A stretch of 64,000 nt of DNA, taken from contig JAFJTR010000019.1 in the NCBI GenBank assembly GCA_022559985.1, positions 124,001-188,000 of the forward strand, given 5' to 3'. A program made the position numbers and the translations under genes. Under the pieces are notes generated by a model. The model did not search any database and had not been told where the DNA came from. It worked only from the letters and a program-made list of their open reading frames with translations. The stretch is from Parastagonospora avenae f. sp. tritici 18332-5 (taxonomy: Eukaryota > Ascomycota > Dothideomycetes > Pleosporales > Phaeosphaeriaceae). Positions 34,601 to 44,584 of the stretch are shown piece after piece; the first letter of the stretch is position 1; the number at the start of each line of letters is the position of its first letter.

Positions 34601-35535
34601 TGTCTGCACCAGGACGTGGAGCTCGTGCGTATGTTGGCACCATGCAGCGAATGAGCAAGATAGACAGTGAGCGGCTTGAGTTATTCCAACAAAATCTGCA
34701 TCTGTCGGATTGTGAACCTAACGCTCAACACGACTTACTCGTCTCAGACACCGAGTCAAGACCCATCATACATGAGGACATGTGGGCTAGTGATGATGGT
34801 AACGATGATGTCGCGTCTCTAACACTACCAAAGCCCAAAGCAAAAGCAAAAGCAAGAGCAAAGCCAGGTCCGAAGCCTAAAGCTCAAAGCGCACCCAAAA
34901 GCGCACCCAAAACACCAGCAGCGTCTCGAGGTCGACCACGGAAAAGCGCGGCTCCTGTGGAAACCCCCATACATCAGCCCAAAGCCACGAGCCAGACACC
35001 GCACATGAAAACGCCAAAGACGCCAAACTGGCGTGTCTCAGGGCTTGCACAAGAAGGCGGATCATCATCGCCGCCGCCAACTGATCCGCGCTTCCGCCTT
35101 GCCTCGCAGGCAGACACGATCGGGTCGGACGACACCCTTGGTGACGACGAGGTACAGGATACGCAAGCATATAAACTGGACTCGGAGCTCGCCAGCTTCA
35201 TTGTGGAGGACGAGGACGATGATGATGTCCCACCGTCCAGTCTCCCTAGCCTTGATATGGCTGGTCTTGGAAGAGGCACACAAGCGGTAGTCAAAGCTGC
35301 TCAGCCCAAGAGGGCGCCAAAGGCCGACAAGATCTTCACGAGCGATGCGACAGACGATGATGCTGTTGTGAGCAGCGATAGCGACGACGATGCGCCTCTT
35401 GTTAAGAAGAATGCTGGTGCAAGTAAGAGCCTTGCGTTTGTTGTAGATTTTGCTTCAGAGGACGAGGAAGATGCGCCTGTTATCCATCGGCAGAGGGCGC
35501 GTAGGGTGATTGAGGATGATGATGACGATGAGTGA
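31633..35535 (+). CDS. MPH1: ATP-dependent DNA helicase Mph1 (FANCM orthologue)
   Basis: Mph1 is a 3'-5' DNA helicase of superfamily 2 that dissociates D-loops and remodels stalled forks. The gene is one 1300-codon exon. Motifs seen: a conserved segment before the helicase core (YNFIADQKAEPP); Q-like region; Walker A in ALPTGLGKTF; APTKPLV (motif Ia); DEAH in VVDEAHRATG; ALTATPG (motif III). An insert of about 200 residues follows, typical of the FANCM/Mph1/Hef group. Then come TSIGEEGLDIGEVD (motif V) and QRMGRTGRKRQG (motif VI). The C-terminal 400 residues are charged and low-complexity with Lys/Ala/Pro repeats (KPKAKAKARAKPG) and acidic DDDD runs. The length is in the range of filamentous-fungal Mph1. 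ATG context is CGCCATGTC. Confidence 0.96.
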   Translation: MSDSDDYGDEFDDTEFITVATQLEKENTPAFQASPRPTKRRKLSTANERTASIPRKKPQGVRRRAFVSSEDDEADGLSDDTVSDPGSTCTGGRSRSKKAPVDQQGDDDAQREDVSPTRVTVAQKRKDCIHVPTTNLDMTELFFTQPPQEHSPPWKPRAAIWAKQKTSIGVHAPSEPTKFTGLDAMKTMSLPGRQSVSSRPKPQAPPSPDDSGSPIEIHDSPGLPTTNIATAYDFTRDLADLPSDAFASSSSSPQKQDGGTSVQDSRRRVVAPQTGLRQTTLFGRQGVNGDLPLSQVNKRYNFIADQKAEPPTHHALNLEAIKTWVYPTNLGTIRDYQFNIVQRGLFNNLLVALPTGLGKTFIAATIMLNWYRWTKDAQIVFVAPTKPLVAQQIDACFHIAGIPRSDTTMLTGGVPTALRSEEWKSKRVFFMTPQTLLNDLKHGYTDPKKLVLLVVDEAHRATGAYAYVEVVSFLRRFNSSFRVLALTATPGANVESVQKVIDGLDISRVEIRTENSMDICSYVHSRSIEKHVFQNSDEMEMCMELYSHALQPLVNTVNGLNAYWSKNPCDLTPYGCQQARNKWSSEAGRHANQGVKSMVNAVFTILASISQSMDLLKYHGMGPFYVKLKEFKKESDKSKSKYRKQILDSESFQKLMVRLQGWVTDDNFVGHPKLEFLQQVILDHFVNAGNGDNAEGALPSQTRIMVFAHFRDSAEEICRILKRHEPMIRPRVFVGQSTGKNSEGMSQKEQLEAIEQFKQGTFNTLIATSIGEEGLDIGEVDLIICYDSKASPIRMLQRMGRTGRKRQGKIVMLQMQGKEENDANKAKDSYEKMQELIAKGTHFAFHDEISRRILPPDVKPAVDRRVVEIPQENSQQDWLPEPKKGRRLKKPPKVFHMPDDVLTGFVTAGRMDEEIVPKGRKKKAVAPIYPSEEVFTIPSLESVLLDDDAAKDLERRFQTVFDDDESPMVNGLDYSRHPERQRTLSRPQILSAPGRGARAYVGTMQRMSKIDSERLELFQQNLHLSDCEPNAQHDLLVSDTESRPIIHEDMWASDDGNDDVASLTLPKPKAKAKARAKPGPKPKAQSAPKSAPKTPAASRGRPRKSAAPVETPIHQPKATSQTPHMKTPKTPNWRVSGLAQEGGSSSPPPTDPRFRLASQADTIGSDDTLGDDEVQDTQAYKLDSELASFIVEDEDDDDVPPSSLPSLDMAGLGRGTQAVVKAAQPKRAPKADKIFTSDATDDDAVVSSDSDDDAPLVKKNAGASKSLAFVVDFASEDEEDAPVIHRQRARRVIEDDDDDE

Positions 35536-35649
35536 TTTTGTCTGCCCTAAGATCTTCTGGAGGCCGATCACATGCTTTGTATGATCACATTAGCCACAAC
35601 ACAAGATATACAGCAACGTTCCACGATGAACGTGAGGACTTCATAACTG

Positions 35650-36240
35650 TTACTCATACTGCTTCCAATACTCTGCATCAAGCCCTTCCATATGCTGTAT
35701 GTACGGTTCACCGGCTTTGACCCAGCCTTTGATGCCACCACCGAGGGTCAGAGACTGTATCTGATTGTCTCCTTGGTCTGTGATGTAATCTGCAAACCAT
35801 CCGGAGCAACGTGGGCCCCTGCCGCTTGATGATCCTGATGCAAGTTATATCATTGAGCGTTCCATGGATTATGTGTCCTCTCCAGCGTTCAAGTGGCATG
35901 ATGTAAGCGATCATGAGAGTTGCACGCCAGAAGGATTACCTAGATAGTTACAATATGAATACTTACCACAATAAAAGGCAACTTTCTTGACCCCCGCTCT
36001 CTTACATAGATCAAATAGCACCGCACGATTCATGTAGAATGAGTGCGCAGGCAGATTGATACTGCCCTTGATCGTGCCACCTTCGTAGTCGGTGCGTCGC
36101 ACATCCACGATTAGCAGATCGGGAGATGACAGGGCTGACAGGGCGTCCTCGCGTGTCATGATGGGGGTGGTGGTACGAGGCGCGGGGAAAGCGTCGGTCC
36201 AAGACCCAGTCGGTTTTGTGGCTTCTGTGGCTTCTGTCAT
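35650..36240 (-). CDS. Cdc25/Acr2-like rhodanese-fold protein
   Basis: This is a single-domain rhodanese-fold protein of the fungal Cdc25-like/arsenate-reductase group. It could act on phosphotyrosine or arsenate; the substrate is not decidable from sequence. Conserved parts are LLIVDVRRTDYEGGTIKGSI, LPAHSFY and the active-site loop CGSSSGRGPR, which matches C-x5-R with Cys as nucleophile. Tyr precedes that Cys where Cdc25 has His. GWFADYI and LGGGIKGW follow. Exons are 36240-35967 and 35834-35650 with a 132 bp intron that falls inside the active-site loop (CG|SSSGR). The sum is 153 codons (152 aa), a usual length. No signal peptide is visible. Confidence 0.85.
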
Positions 36241-36810
36241 GTTGCTGGATTATCGAAGTCTTTCTGTGATTATGATTCGAGCGCGAATTGGTTGGTGTCG
36301 TCTGCTTGGATGCGTGGCTGCGTGAAACAAGGTCAGCCCTATCGATAGACTAGCGTCAGTTGGAAGCGGCTCCGTCTTTGATACGCCACACTTGGCACTG
36401 GACACATTGCGACTTGGTGATGGCCCGATGAACGTGTGATTACAATTCCGGTCCCCGACCGCTTTTAATATATCTGACCATATCCGCTCTCTAGGCGTTC
36501 ACCACGCGCCAATATAACCTTGCCCCGTTCCGCCTTGTGGTGTTGCTTGCCTTTCATTTATCTCCGTCTGGACTTCCGCTTTCAGACAACGATCACCGCC
36601 ACAGCCAGGATCTCTGACATTATACCGACTGAGCTTACACGCTGGCCTCTTTGCATACCCCACACCGAGAGCCGGCGGACAACCTGCCGAGACCTTTATA
36701 TAGTAAAGGCAATTGCAGCTGTAAGTGACACGCCTTTGCGCCTTTGAAGACGCTCGCCGCAGACGTTTGCTGACTGGAGGACTACTTGCAGATACGAGTA
36801 CTAGCACAAT
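36241..36810. promoter_or_regulatory. Divergent intergenic region, rhodanese / ERO1
   Basis: The 570 bp holds the promoters of the rhodanese gene and of ERO1. A TATATA-like stretch occurs near 36468 and again near 36697 (TTTATATAGTAAAGG), the second at a position suited to ERO1 transcription. I saw no clear unfolded-protein-response element. Confidence 0.4.
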
Positions 36811-38794
36811 ATGCGCACCGCCGCGCACGTGTTCTACCTAGCAGTCTTCTCGCTGCTGGGTAGCTCGCACGCTGCCAGTAGTGTTGCGCCCTCGAACTCC
36901 AAGAGCCCTCCGTCAAACGTCTGCAATGTAAGCAATAAAGCATCGCGTTCGCCAACACAACCCCAATCCCAGAATACTAAGACACCACACCAGCTGGAGC
37001 CCGGAGCAATAGTCTCAGACGCATGCGCAAGCTACAGTACCCTCGAACAACTGAACGAAGCCATACACCCCTACCTCCACTCGATCACGCAGAACACAGA
37101 CTTCTTCTCCCACTACCGGTTAAGCTTATTCAGCAAAAAATGCCCGTTCTGGGATGACGAGAATGGCATGTGTGGGAATGTGGCGTGCGCGGTAAATACA
37201 TTGGAGAATGAGGAGGATATACCCCTGGTGTGGCGCGCGAAGGAGCTGGGGAAGCTGGAAGGCCCAACAGCACAGCATCCGGGGAAAAAGCAACAGAGAG
37301 AGGAAAGGAAGAGGCCGCTCCATGGAGGTCTGGGCGAGAATGTCGACGAGAGCTGCGTGGTGGAATACGATGACGAATGCGACGACCGCGACTACTGCAT
37401 ACCGGAAGACGAGTCGGCGACAGCGAAGGGAGACTATGTCTCGCTGGTGGACAACCCAGAGCGCTTCACGGGGTACGCTGGAGTCGGCGCTCAGCAGGTC
37501 TGGGAAGCCATATACCGCGAGAACTGCTTCAGCAAGCCGCCGAAGATCGCAAAGGGCAGTGGACAGTCGGCGCCCACTGGATCGTCTTCGCCGTTTGGTT
37601 CGTTTGGTAACCAACAACAGATGGTTGCAGCGAACCAGCTGCGTAATGTCATGAAAGAACAGGCTGTCCAGCAAAAGGTGCAATCGGCAATCGCGCATGG
37701 TACTGCCGTCGCGCGGCTGGATCCTGTCGAATTCGACGACACTTGTCTGGAGAAGCGTGTCTTTCACCGAGTGATATCGGGTATGCATGCATCCATCTCG
37801 ACGCATCTGTGCTACGATTACTTGAACCAGACTACTGGACAGTGGGGCCCCAATCTAACATGCTACGAGGAGCGACTTCACGACCACCCCGAACGTATTT
37901 CGAACATCTACTTCAACTATGCGCTCATTATGCGTGCAGTCGGAAAGATTAGACAGCACATCTCGGACTACTCGTTCTGCTCTGAGGATCCCGAGCAGGA
38001 CGCGCGCACGAAGAATTCCGTCTTGCGTCTCGCTTCCGCCCTGCCATCAGGTCCCGAAATCTTCGATGAAACTGTCATGTTCCAGGATCCCGACACGATC
38101 GCGCTCAAGGAAGACTTCCGTCAACGCTTCAGGAACGTGAGCAGAATCATGGACTGTGTGGGTTGCGACAAGTGCAGACTCTGGGGCAAAGTCCAAACCA
38201 ACGGCTACGGAACAGCACTCAAGGTGCTCTTCGAATTCGACGAGAACGATTCTTCAAAGGACCCGCCCCTGCGCCGCACCGAGCTCGTCGCCCTGGTCAA
38301 CACAATGGACCGTCTATCGCACTCGCTGATGGCTATCAAGGACTTCCGTCGCATGATGGACGAGCGCGAAGGCAACTCCGGTTTCATCGCGCCTCCTGTC
38401 CCCGAGCCCTCCAAGGAAGTGCTCAAGGCGAAACTCGCTCTCGAAAATCTAGAGCAACCTGCAAAGAAATCAGACGATGACAGCGTCCCAGAAGATGAAG
38501 TCCCTGATTTCAGGCGCGACTGGGATGCCTCCAACATGACGATGTGGCAAGAAATCATGGCTGAATTCGATCTGGTCAAGCGTGCTTTCATGTATGTGCT
38601 GGTGCAGTGGACGCAGCTCCCTAGCCGACTGTAAGTCTTATCATTATTTGTGAACAATCTGGGCAGATTACTAATAGTCACACAGCTCGAAGATATTCAT
38701 TCTTGAAGTCGGCCGTTTGTACAATTGGTGGTTGGGCTTGGTTCCTGGGCCGAGGAGTTGGGAGATTCGCATCCCGAGGCGTGATGAGCTCTAA
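36811..38794 (+). CDS. ERO1: Endoplasmic reticulum oxidoreductin Ero1
   Basis: Ero1 passes electrons from protein disulphide isomerase through FAD to O2, driving disulphide formation in the ER. It has a signal peptide (MRTAAHVFYLAVFSLLGSSHA) and the N-terminal block CASYSTLEQLNEAIHPYL. CPFWDDENGMCGNVACAV follows, and the active-site motif is C-x2-C-x2-C in CVGCDKCRLWG. FAD-contacting text includes EKRVFHRVISGMHASIS and ISNIYFNYALIMRA. Exons are 36811-38630 and 38686-38794, summing to 643 codons (642 aa). The second exon encodes ILEVGRLYNWWLGLVPGPRSWEI and ends in RRDEL, that is, an RDEL tetrapeptide at the extreme C-terminus. This would be an HDEL-type ER retrieval signal, whereas the well-studied yeast and human Ero1 proteins lack one. 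The intron join is supported by phase and by the conserved tail. Confidence 0.95.
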
Positions 38795-39309
38795 GTTAAA
38801 TGCTGAGCTGGAATTGCTGCTTGGATGTATGCATAGCTGTGGCGTTTGGGTATTTGGGCATTTACGCGTAGAGGCATTAAAGGGCGTTTACTACAGAATC
38901 TTCAGATGGAAGCCATGAAACCCACATTTGCACATACTCACGATGCTGGATCTGTCCTGTTTCTATGAGGCACATGTCAACATCGATGTTGACGTGCAGA
39001 TCCCCTTCACTTACGTCATACTTACTCAAGCGCACCGCACCGTAACGGCGCTCTTCCCATTCGATCCCAACACAATCAAGCAATATACCAAGCTGCGCGC
39101 CTGTTATCCATACCTGCTGCTTTCGGCATATTGGGAGGCGAAAATACAAGACACTCATGAGCCGATTTGTGACTGAGAAACTGTAGGGCTGGCGAAGACA
39201 TCTACTAAATGAGATCCGTTTACGTAACTCGATCAAGCATTGCCTCTGCCTGTCATGCTCAGCGCTTGATGTCGTGCCATTGTTCTGACGAACACGAAAA
39301 GTACCTACT

Positions 39310-40100
39310 GTGAGGAGGTGGAGGTGGTACTCTTTACGCCACAATTACCGGGTGCGGAGATTTTATCTGACAACCCCTCTTGTCCCCTCTTCTCCCCCCC
39401 CCCCCCCCCACTTTCACTAGGCGAAAATGTGTGAGGAGTAAAGATACACCGCCACACATTATCCCCCATTACAGCTTTATCTGTCATTGCGTGTGGAGTA
39501 CCTGTATGTTCAGAAGCTAACGTGAGGAGATGAAGCGCGCCTATTTTCAACAGTTGCTGTTTTCGGACATGAGGAGGTGGCTGTTAGGTTGAAAAGTGCC
39601 CGAGTTTCTGGATTGATTCGTCGGAGGTTTTTCATGTGTCTCGATACGAAAGTGCGGAGACGTTCCCGCTGCGCTAGATTTAAAAGGTTATCTAGATGCC
39701 ACATTTTGAGGGGTTCACTCGATACCATAGGCATGGCGTGCGACAGACGTACATGTCCCCTATCTTGTGGAGAGCGGAGGAATCTGGAAGATTATGGCTG
39801 ATTGCGGTAATGGCAAGTGAGGAGAAGACACACGCCTGTTTTCTACGCCTTCTCGATGAGGTATGTTGAAAAGTACCAGTTCCGCAATCTAGGCGTCGTC
39901 TCGCTCCGGTCCGCAGCGCGGTGAGGAGAAGGTTTGACGTGCTCTACCTATCTCACAAAGGTCATGATATCGCAATTACGGTAAATGGGCCCGGAATTGT
40001 TGACAGTAGTTTCTTTTTCTGGAAGCCAAGGTGAGGAGAAGAAAGACGCCTGTTTTCAATGGTGGAGGGAGAGTTACCGGATGGGGTAATTTTGCAAGGT
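39310..40100 (+). repeat. Degenerate repeats with core GTGAGGAGAAG
   Basis: Same-strand copies of a GTGAGGAG(A)(A)G core occur at about 39310, 39431, 39522, 39817, 39921 and 40031. At 39522, 39817 and 40031 the core is followed 5-9 bp later by CGCCT(G/A)TTTTC. Other recurring pieces are TTGAAAAGT(G/A)CC at 39589 and 39867, and TTACCGG(G/A)T at 39346 and 40074. The spacing is irregular, near 100-300 bp. There is no shared reading frame. Confidence 0.6.
39394..39409 (+). repeat. Poly-C tract (C16)
   Basis: Sixteen consecutive C residues lie inside a longer pyrimidine run that starts near 39376. The exact number may be affected by sequencing of homopolymers. The run sits between two copies of the GTGAGGAG repeat. 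Confidence 0.85.
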
Positions 40101-41927
40101 GGAGGCGGTGAAGGTTAGGCGGATGTCGAAGGTATGCCGAGTTTGTGGGATTTTCTTTTGGCGTTTGTTGATGGCATGGGGGATGGCGTCGCTCCGAGTG
40201 TGGTGATGAGGCTTTTAACTGAGTCGGATTCCTTGTGGCCAATTCTACTGCATGCTCAAGGGAATACAACGAGGTACTCGGTGACTGAGTCTGTTCATCT
40301 ACGGCAGACAGGGTCGTCTTCTCTTTAGCTTTAAAGGGCTGGCTAACCGGATCGGTAAGCTGACCTGATCTTTCTGCTATGTGGAGAAGCAAGCATGTCG
40401 ACAAGACCTCACGCTTTCTGTGCTGGACATGCGTTCTTAGGTCCATCAGTATCTAGGGACTCACAGATTGACAGTTGCCAACACAATCAGCCTCAGGCAG
40501 CTATCCTTCTCGGCGTTGAGCAAGATACAGTCTCTGGGGCCATGGCGATCTCTAGTACACACGTGTAGTGCTCATCCGGTTTTGGTTTCTTACCATTTTC
40601 GAATCTTGTAGTTTTGTTTCTCCTTTCCTGGCTGAACCACTGCGTTTTCAAGTTCAGGAAACCTTCCTTTTTGCGACGCGCCAGCGTCTATCATCAAGGC
40701 GCACCAGGTAAGATTAGTGTCATCACGAGCCATTGAGGAGGCGATGCACGGGTTTAGCCGAAGATGGTGCTGCTGAGGAGATTACATGTCTCCAACTCCA
40801 AGAGCTCTTTGTCGTTTTGAGGGGAAGCCACACATGCCACATGGCCGAATCTCTGTCGTCGAACCGGCTGCTTGGATTGGGAGCTTCTTGTTGAGGAAGG
40901 GGCAACACTCTGATCACGTTGCGCAGTTCTAGGCAGAGTAGTAAGCTTATTCTAAAATTGGTGTTACGGGTTGTGTTTGCTTTGAAGAAAGCTCGGTTGA
41001 AGAGGGCTCTGTGCTCGGACCTTTCCGAACAGCAAGGAACATCAGAATTGAGGCCACCACCTTGTCTTAAGATTCGGCTTTTGCAAAGAAAAGAAGGATA
41101 ACTATAGGTAAGAACAATAAATGTCTGTGTTGCGCAAGACCACAATACTTTGCGAAAGTCTGCCGACATTCCGAAAGGCCTTACTGTGCTACAAATATCG
41201 CCGAAATGTTACAAACTGTGCAGATGTACTGCATATAAGCTGGCAAATGTCAACATGCGGTGCACTCCTACATTTTGCGTCTGACATCGGTTCTCGGCAT
41301 GCAATGTTCCCACCACACCATCAGCAAATCATCCGACAGCCACGACATAGCTGAACGACAAAGCAATGTAAATTGTACGCGCCGGCTGTCAATCGATGCC
41401 TGATTGCGCCACCAACCGGGCGACCAAGGATGACGCTAGCGGCTTTTCCGCAGCCTTGGAGCCATCTACGAAACTTAGTCTGCATTCATCACGTCGTCCT
41501 TCTGGCGCCAGCTCCTTGTGCAGCCTTTATACAGGCCATTCGTCGACCACAAAATGGAATGTGGCATACTTGCACTGTTTCTCGGAACCCTCAAGAACGG
41601 GTCACTTGGCGGTGTCTCAGCTGGATAACTGTAATGGAGCGCATTGGCAGATGTGGGCCCACAGCCGCTCCTTCTGCGTGCTGCGGCGTCAGGTGGCTGC
41701 CACTCATAAGACGGTAAGAACAGCTCTGCCTCACTGCTTACAACATCAACCGCCATTTGCCTGAACAGGCTTCTGCTTACCTCTATTGTCTCTGCCTGTA
41801 TAATTCGCCCTGGTGGCCGACCCTAACTGTCAGCCTCGCCAAATAACCTTATGATTAATACCTAATCCTTCATTGTGCCCCGTCCATTCAAACTGCCGCA
41901 TTCCTTCTTTAATTTTCAAAATCCAAT

Positions 41928-43810
41928 ATGGCCGACAACAAAGCCTGGGGACGCCGATTGGTCATCTGTTGCGACGGCACCTGGCAATCGTCGGTCGGTC
42001 TCGATCAAAACGTACCTTCAAATGTCACCAAACTATGTCGACTCGTCGCACGCGTGGGCACTGATCAGCATGATCCGTCAAAGAAATTCCATCAAATCGT
42101 GTACTATGATAGCGGAGTCGGAACCGGAGATCTTAGTAAATCCGAGGCAAGACGACAAGGCGGCACAGGCGCTGGGCTCGCGGAGAACGTCATCGAAGCA
42201 TACAACTTCATTGTTATGAACTATGAACCCGGAGACGAGATTTTCTGCTTCGGATTTTCTCGCGGCGCGTACACTGCACGAGCTGTGGCAGGCTTGGTCT
42301 CGGATATCGGCGTCATCAAACCAATTCACATGCAGTCATTCCCCGATCTCTACCGAACGTACATGACCAACGACGAGGGTCTCGAGTTCAGAGATACGAA
42401 GGGCTGGAAGTGGTTCACCGAAGGCAAACTCAGCAAGCAGGGCGAAGAGTGGTCTAAGCAGGGCGTTTCGTATGACCACAAGAACCCGCAGCAGCTGGCA
42501 GAGTGGTGGGAGATCATACCGCACGGCGAGCTTGCGGTCAGTCCCGAGAGTAGGAACGTGAAAGTTGTTGGAGTGTTCGACACAGTCGGAAGCTTGGGTG
42601 TTCCGGACGTGTTGGGCATCAACCTGGCATGGAAGAGGACAAAGTATGGGTTTCACAATGTGAAGCTTACTGAACGTAAGTTCGTCGGAGTTACCTTATG
42701 TGTAATTTGCTTATGAGAAGCAGATATCGAACACGCATACCAAGCGTTAGCACTCGACGAACGGCGCAAACCTTTCCGGCCGACGCTGTGGTACGTCCCA
42801 AAAGAGTTGGTAGACGACCCGAAGAGACCTACTCCGGAACTGAAGCAAGTTTGGGTATGTACTGCGGCCATATATGTGGCACTCAAATTAATCTGTTCGC
42901 GTGTAGTTCCCTGGTGTTCACATCAATGTTGGGGGTGGCTCAGATGACTGCTTTACAGACATGAAAGGCGACAATGAGAGTAAGCGGCGCGACATCGAAA
43001 TTCTCTACCCGACTAACGACAAAAACAGATATCTCACAGGCTTCCTTGGTATGGATGCTGCAGTGTATTTCGCCTCATCTCACCATCGACCAATCTGCAT
43101 TCAACAATTCCCTAGAACAGTACAAGCGCTGGCTTTTCCACATCCGCTTCGCTTGTACCTACCACCACCCGACGAAGTGGGATCGTATCAAGGCCCATCT
43201 TCCAAAAGCGCCAATCATTCCCATCATCAACCCTGCGCGCAGCGAGCTGGACCCGCCGAGACGCGATTCACCTCACAAGCATCCGGAGTTCGACTTCAGT
43301 TGGGGCACCGGTCCAATTGTAGACTCCTTTGGCGGCATATACCACTTCGTTGGTTCACATTCGCGTAGACCAGGAGGGGAAGATGTCGAGGTCTATAATC
43401 GGGAGGAGGATGTATGGTCATGGGAGCCACTTCGCAGTCTCGGCCATACCAACGAGTACATCCATCCCATCGCCTATCATCGCAGCCTCATATGTGGTTG
43501 GGAGAAGCACTCCCCTCTTCGCAAGGGCTGGACACGCGAGCACCGCAGAGGCGAGGACGGCAAAGCGCGATTCTGGTGGCACATGCAGCACGGCAACGAA
43601 ACCACTACCCTGCCTGAGTGGGCCATCCTACCTGACTTGTCGACGACACCAAATTTTGAGCGGGCGTGGTATAGCAAGTGCGAGAAGACCAAGAGGACTC
43701 TCGATGGCCTGAAGAAGGTGAAGGAGTTTGGTACCGATGACTTCCTGTCAGTTCTGGACAAGGATATTGATTTTGGATTTGACATGAAGCCTCAGAATCT
43801 GTGGCCGTGA
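41928..43810 (+). CDS. DUF2235 alpha/beta-hydrolase-like protein (Tle1-like phospholipase fold)
   Basis: This is a member of the DUF2235 group, which shares the alpha/beta-hydrolase fold with bacterial Tle1 phospholipase effectors and is very common in filamentous fungi. The fungal substrate is unknown. The N-terminus RRLVICCDGTW is the family opening. The nucleophile elbow is FGFSRGAYTAR (G-x-S-x-G), VGVFDTVGSLG holds a likely catalytic Asp, and FPGVHINVGGG holds a likely catalytic His. Exons are 41928-42675, 42724-42854, 42907-42979 and 43029-43810, summing to 578 codons (577 aa). No signal peptide or membrane helix is visible, so it is probably cytosolic. Confidence 0.85.
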
Positions 43811-44584
43811 TAGATGGGAATTTGTCGTTGTTTGATACTGGAGTATTGTTATACCCGTGCCCTATGGTTCCTTTGTTCAAATGTTATTCCAAGTCTACCT
43901 ATGCTACTGTCTATATTGTTGGACTCGACTCGTTAGGAGCAAGGATCGGCTCTAATTCGCCAAGGACGAATTTGGCTAGGCCACATCCCAATTGACACAG
44001 GCAGAAATTTCCTGTTCCCACCGCCCAATCGTCTTCCGATTTTTAGGCAGGTGCTGAGGGAGAGCTGTTGTTCATCCTGTTAAAGGAGCCGTCTAACCGA
44101 GAGTGTCTAGCTGCGAGCCCTTTGCGCGGCACACGGCAGCAGTATGACGTTGAGTTGTTGCCATGAAACTGACACTGCAGATAGAATTTAGCCATTTCAT
44201 CAGATGAGTGATTTCATTGAAATGTACAATTGTTTGACTTTGTGGAAGTGGTGAACATTTGAAGTCAGTTGGCGTACCTTCACGTGTCAAGAACCACGCC
44301 AAGAAACAACGAAATGACGTTCCTCAAGCACGACCCTGGCTGTCAGCAGCAGCCCTGCAGTCAACCGAGCCGAACGAGCCGCGACTTTTGAGAATGATGT
44401 CCGCGAGATCCCCCAGGTTCGGCTGCATCTTTTCCCCATCGCGAATACGGCTCTTGTGTCTCGATCGATAGAGTACCCCGCCTGCACGCGTTTTCACCCA
44501 CATGGCCGCGAGCGTTTTCCATATAAATTAGATCAAGCCCCCCTTGCACCCATGTCTCTCCCACCTCCTGTCACTCAACCAACC
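43811..44584. other. Intergenic region, no supported gene
   Basis: This holds the 3' flank of the DUF2235 gene and the promoter of the phosphotransferase gene. A TATAAAT-like box occurs at about 44521, some 64 bp before the start codon. The short frames seen are not convincing. Confidence 0.5.

Larger units (their letters stand above)
38795..41927. other. 3.1 kb intergenic region with a repeat zone
   Basis: No gene is supported. The left half contains the degenerate GTGAGGAGAAG repeats and a poly-C tract described separately. The right half (about 40450-41900) has only short overlapping frames without family text. It should include the promoter of the DUF2235 gene at its right end. Confidence 0.5.

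Noticed and set aside
40134..40328. 64-codon frame beginning MPSLWDFLLAFVDG
   Set aside because: It is short, without signal or family support, and borders the degenerate repeat zone, so it is probably chance.
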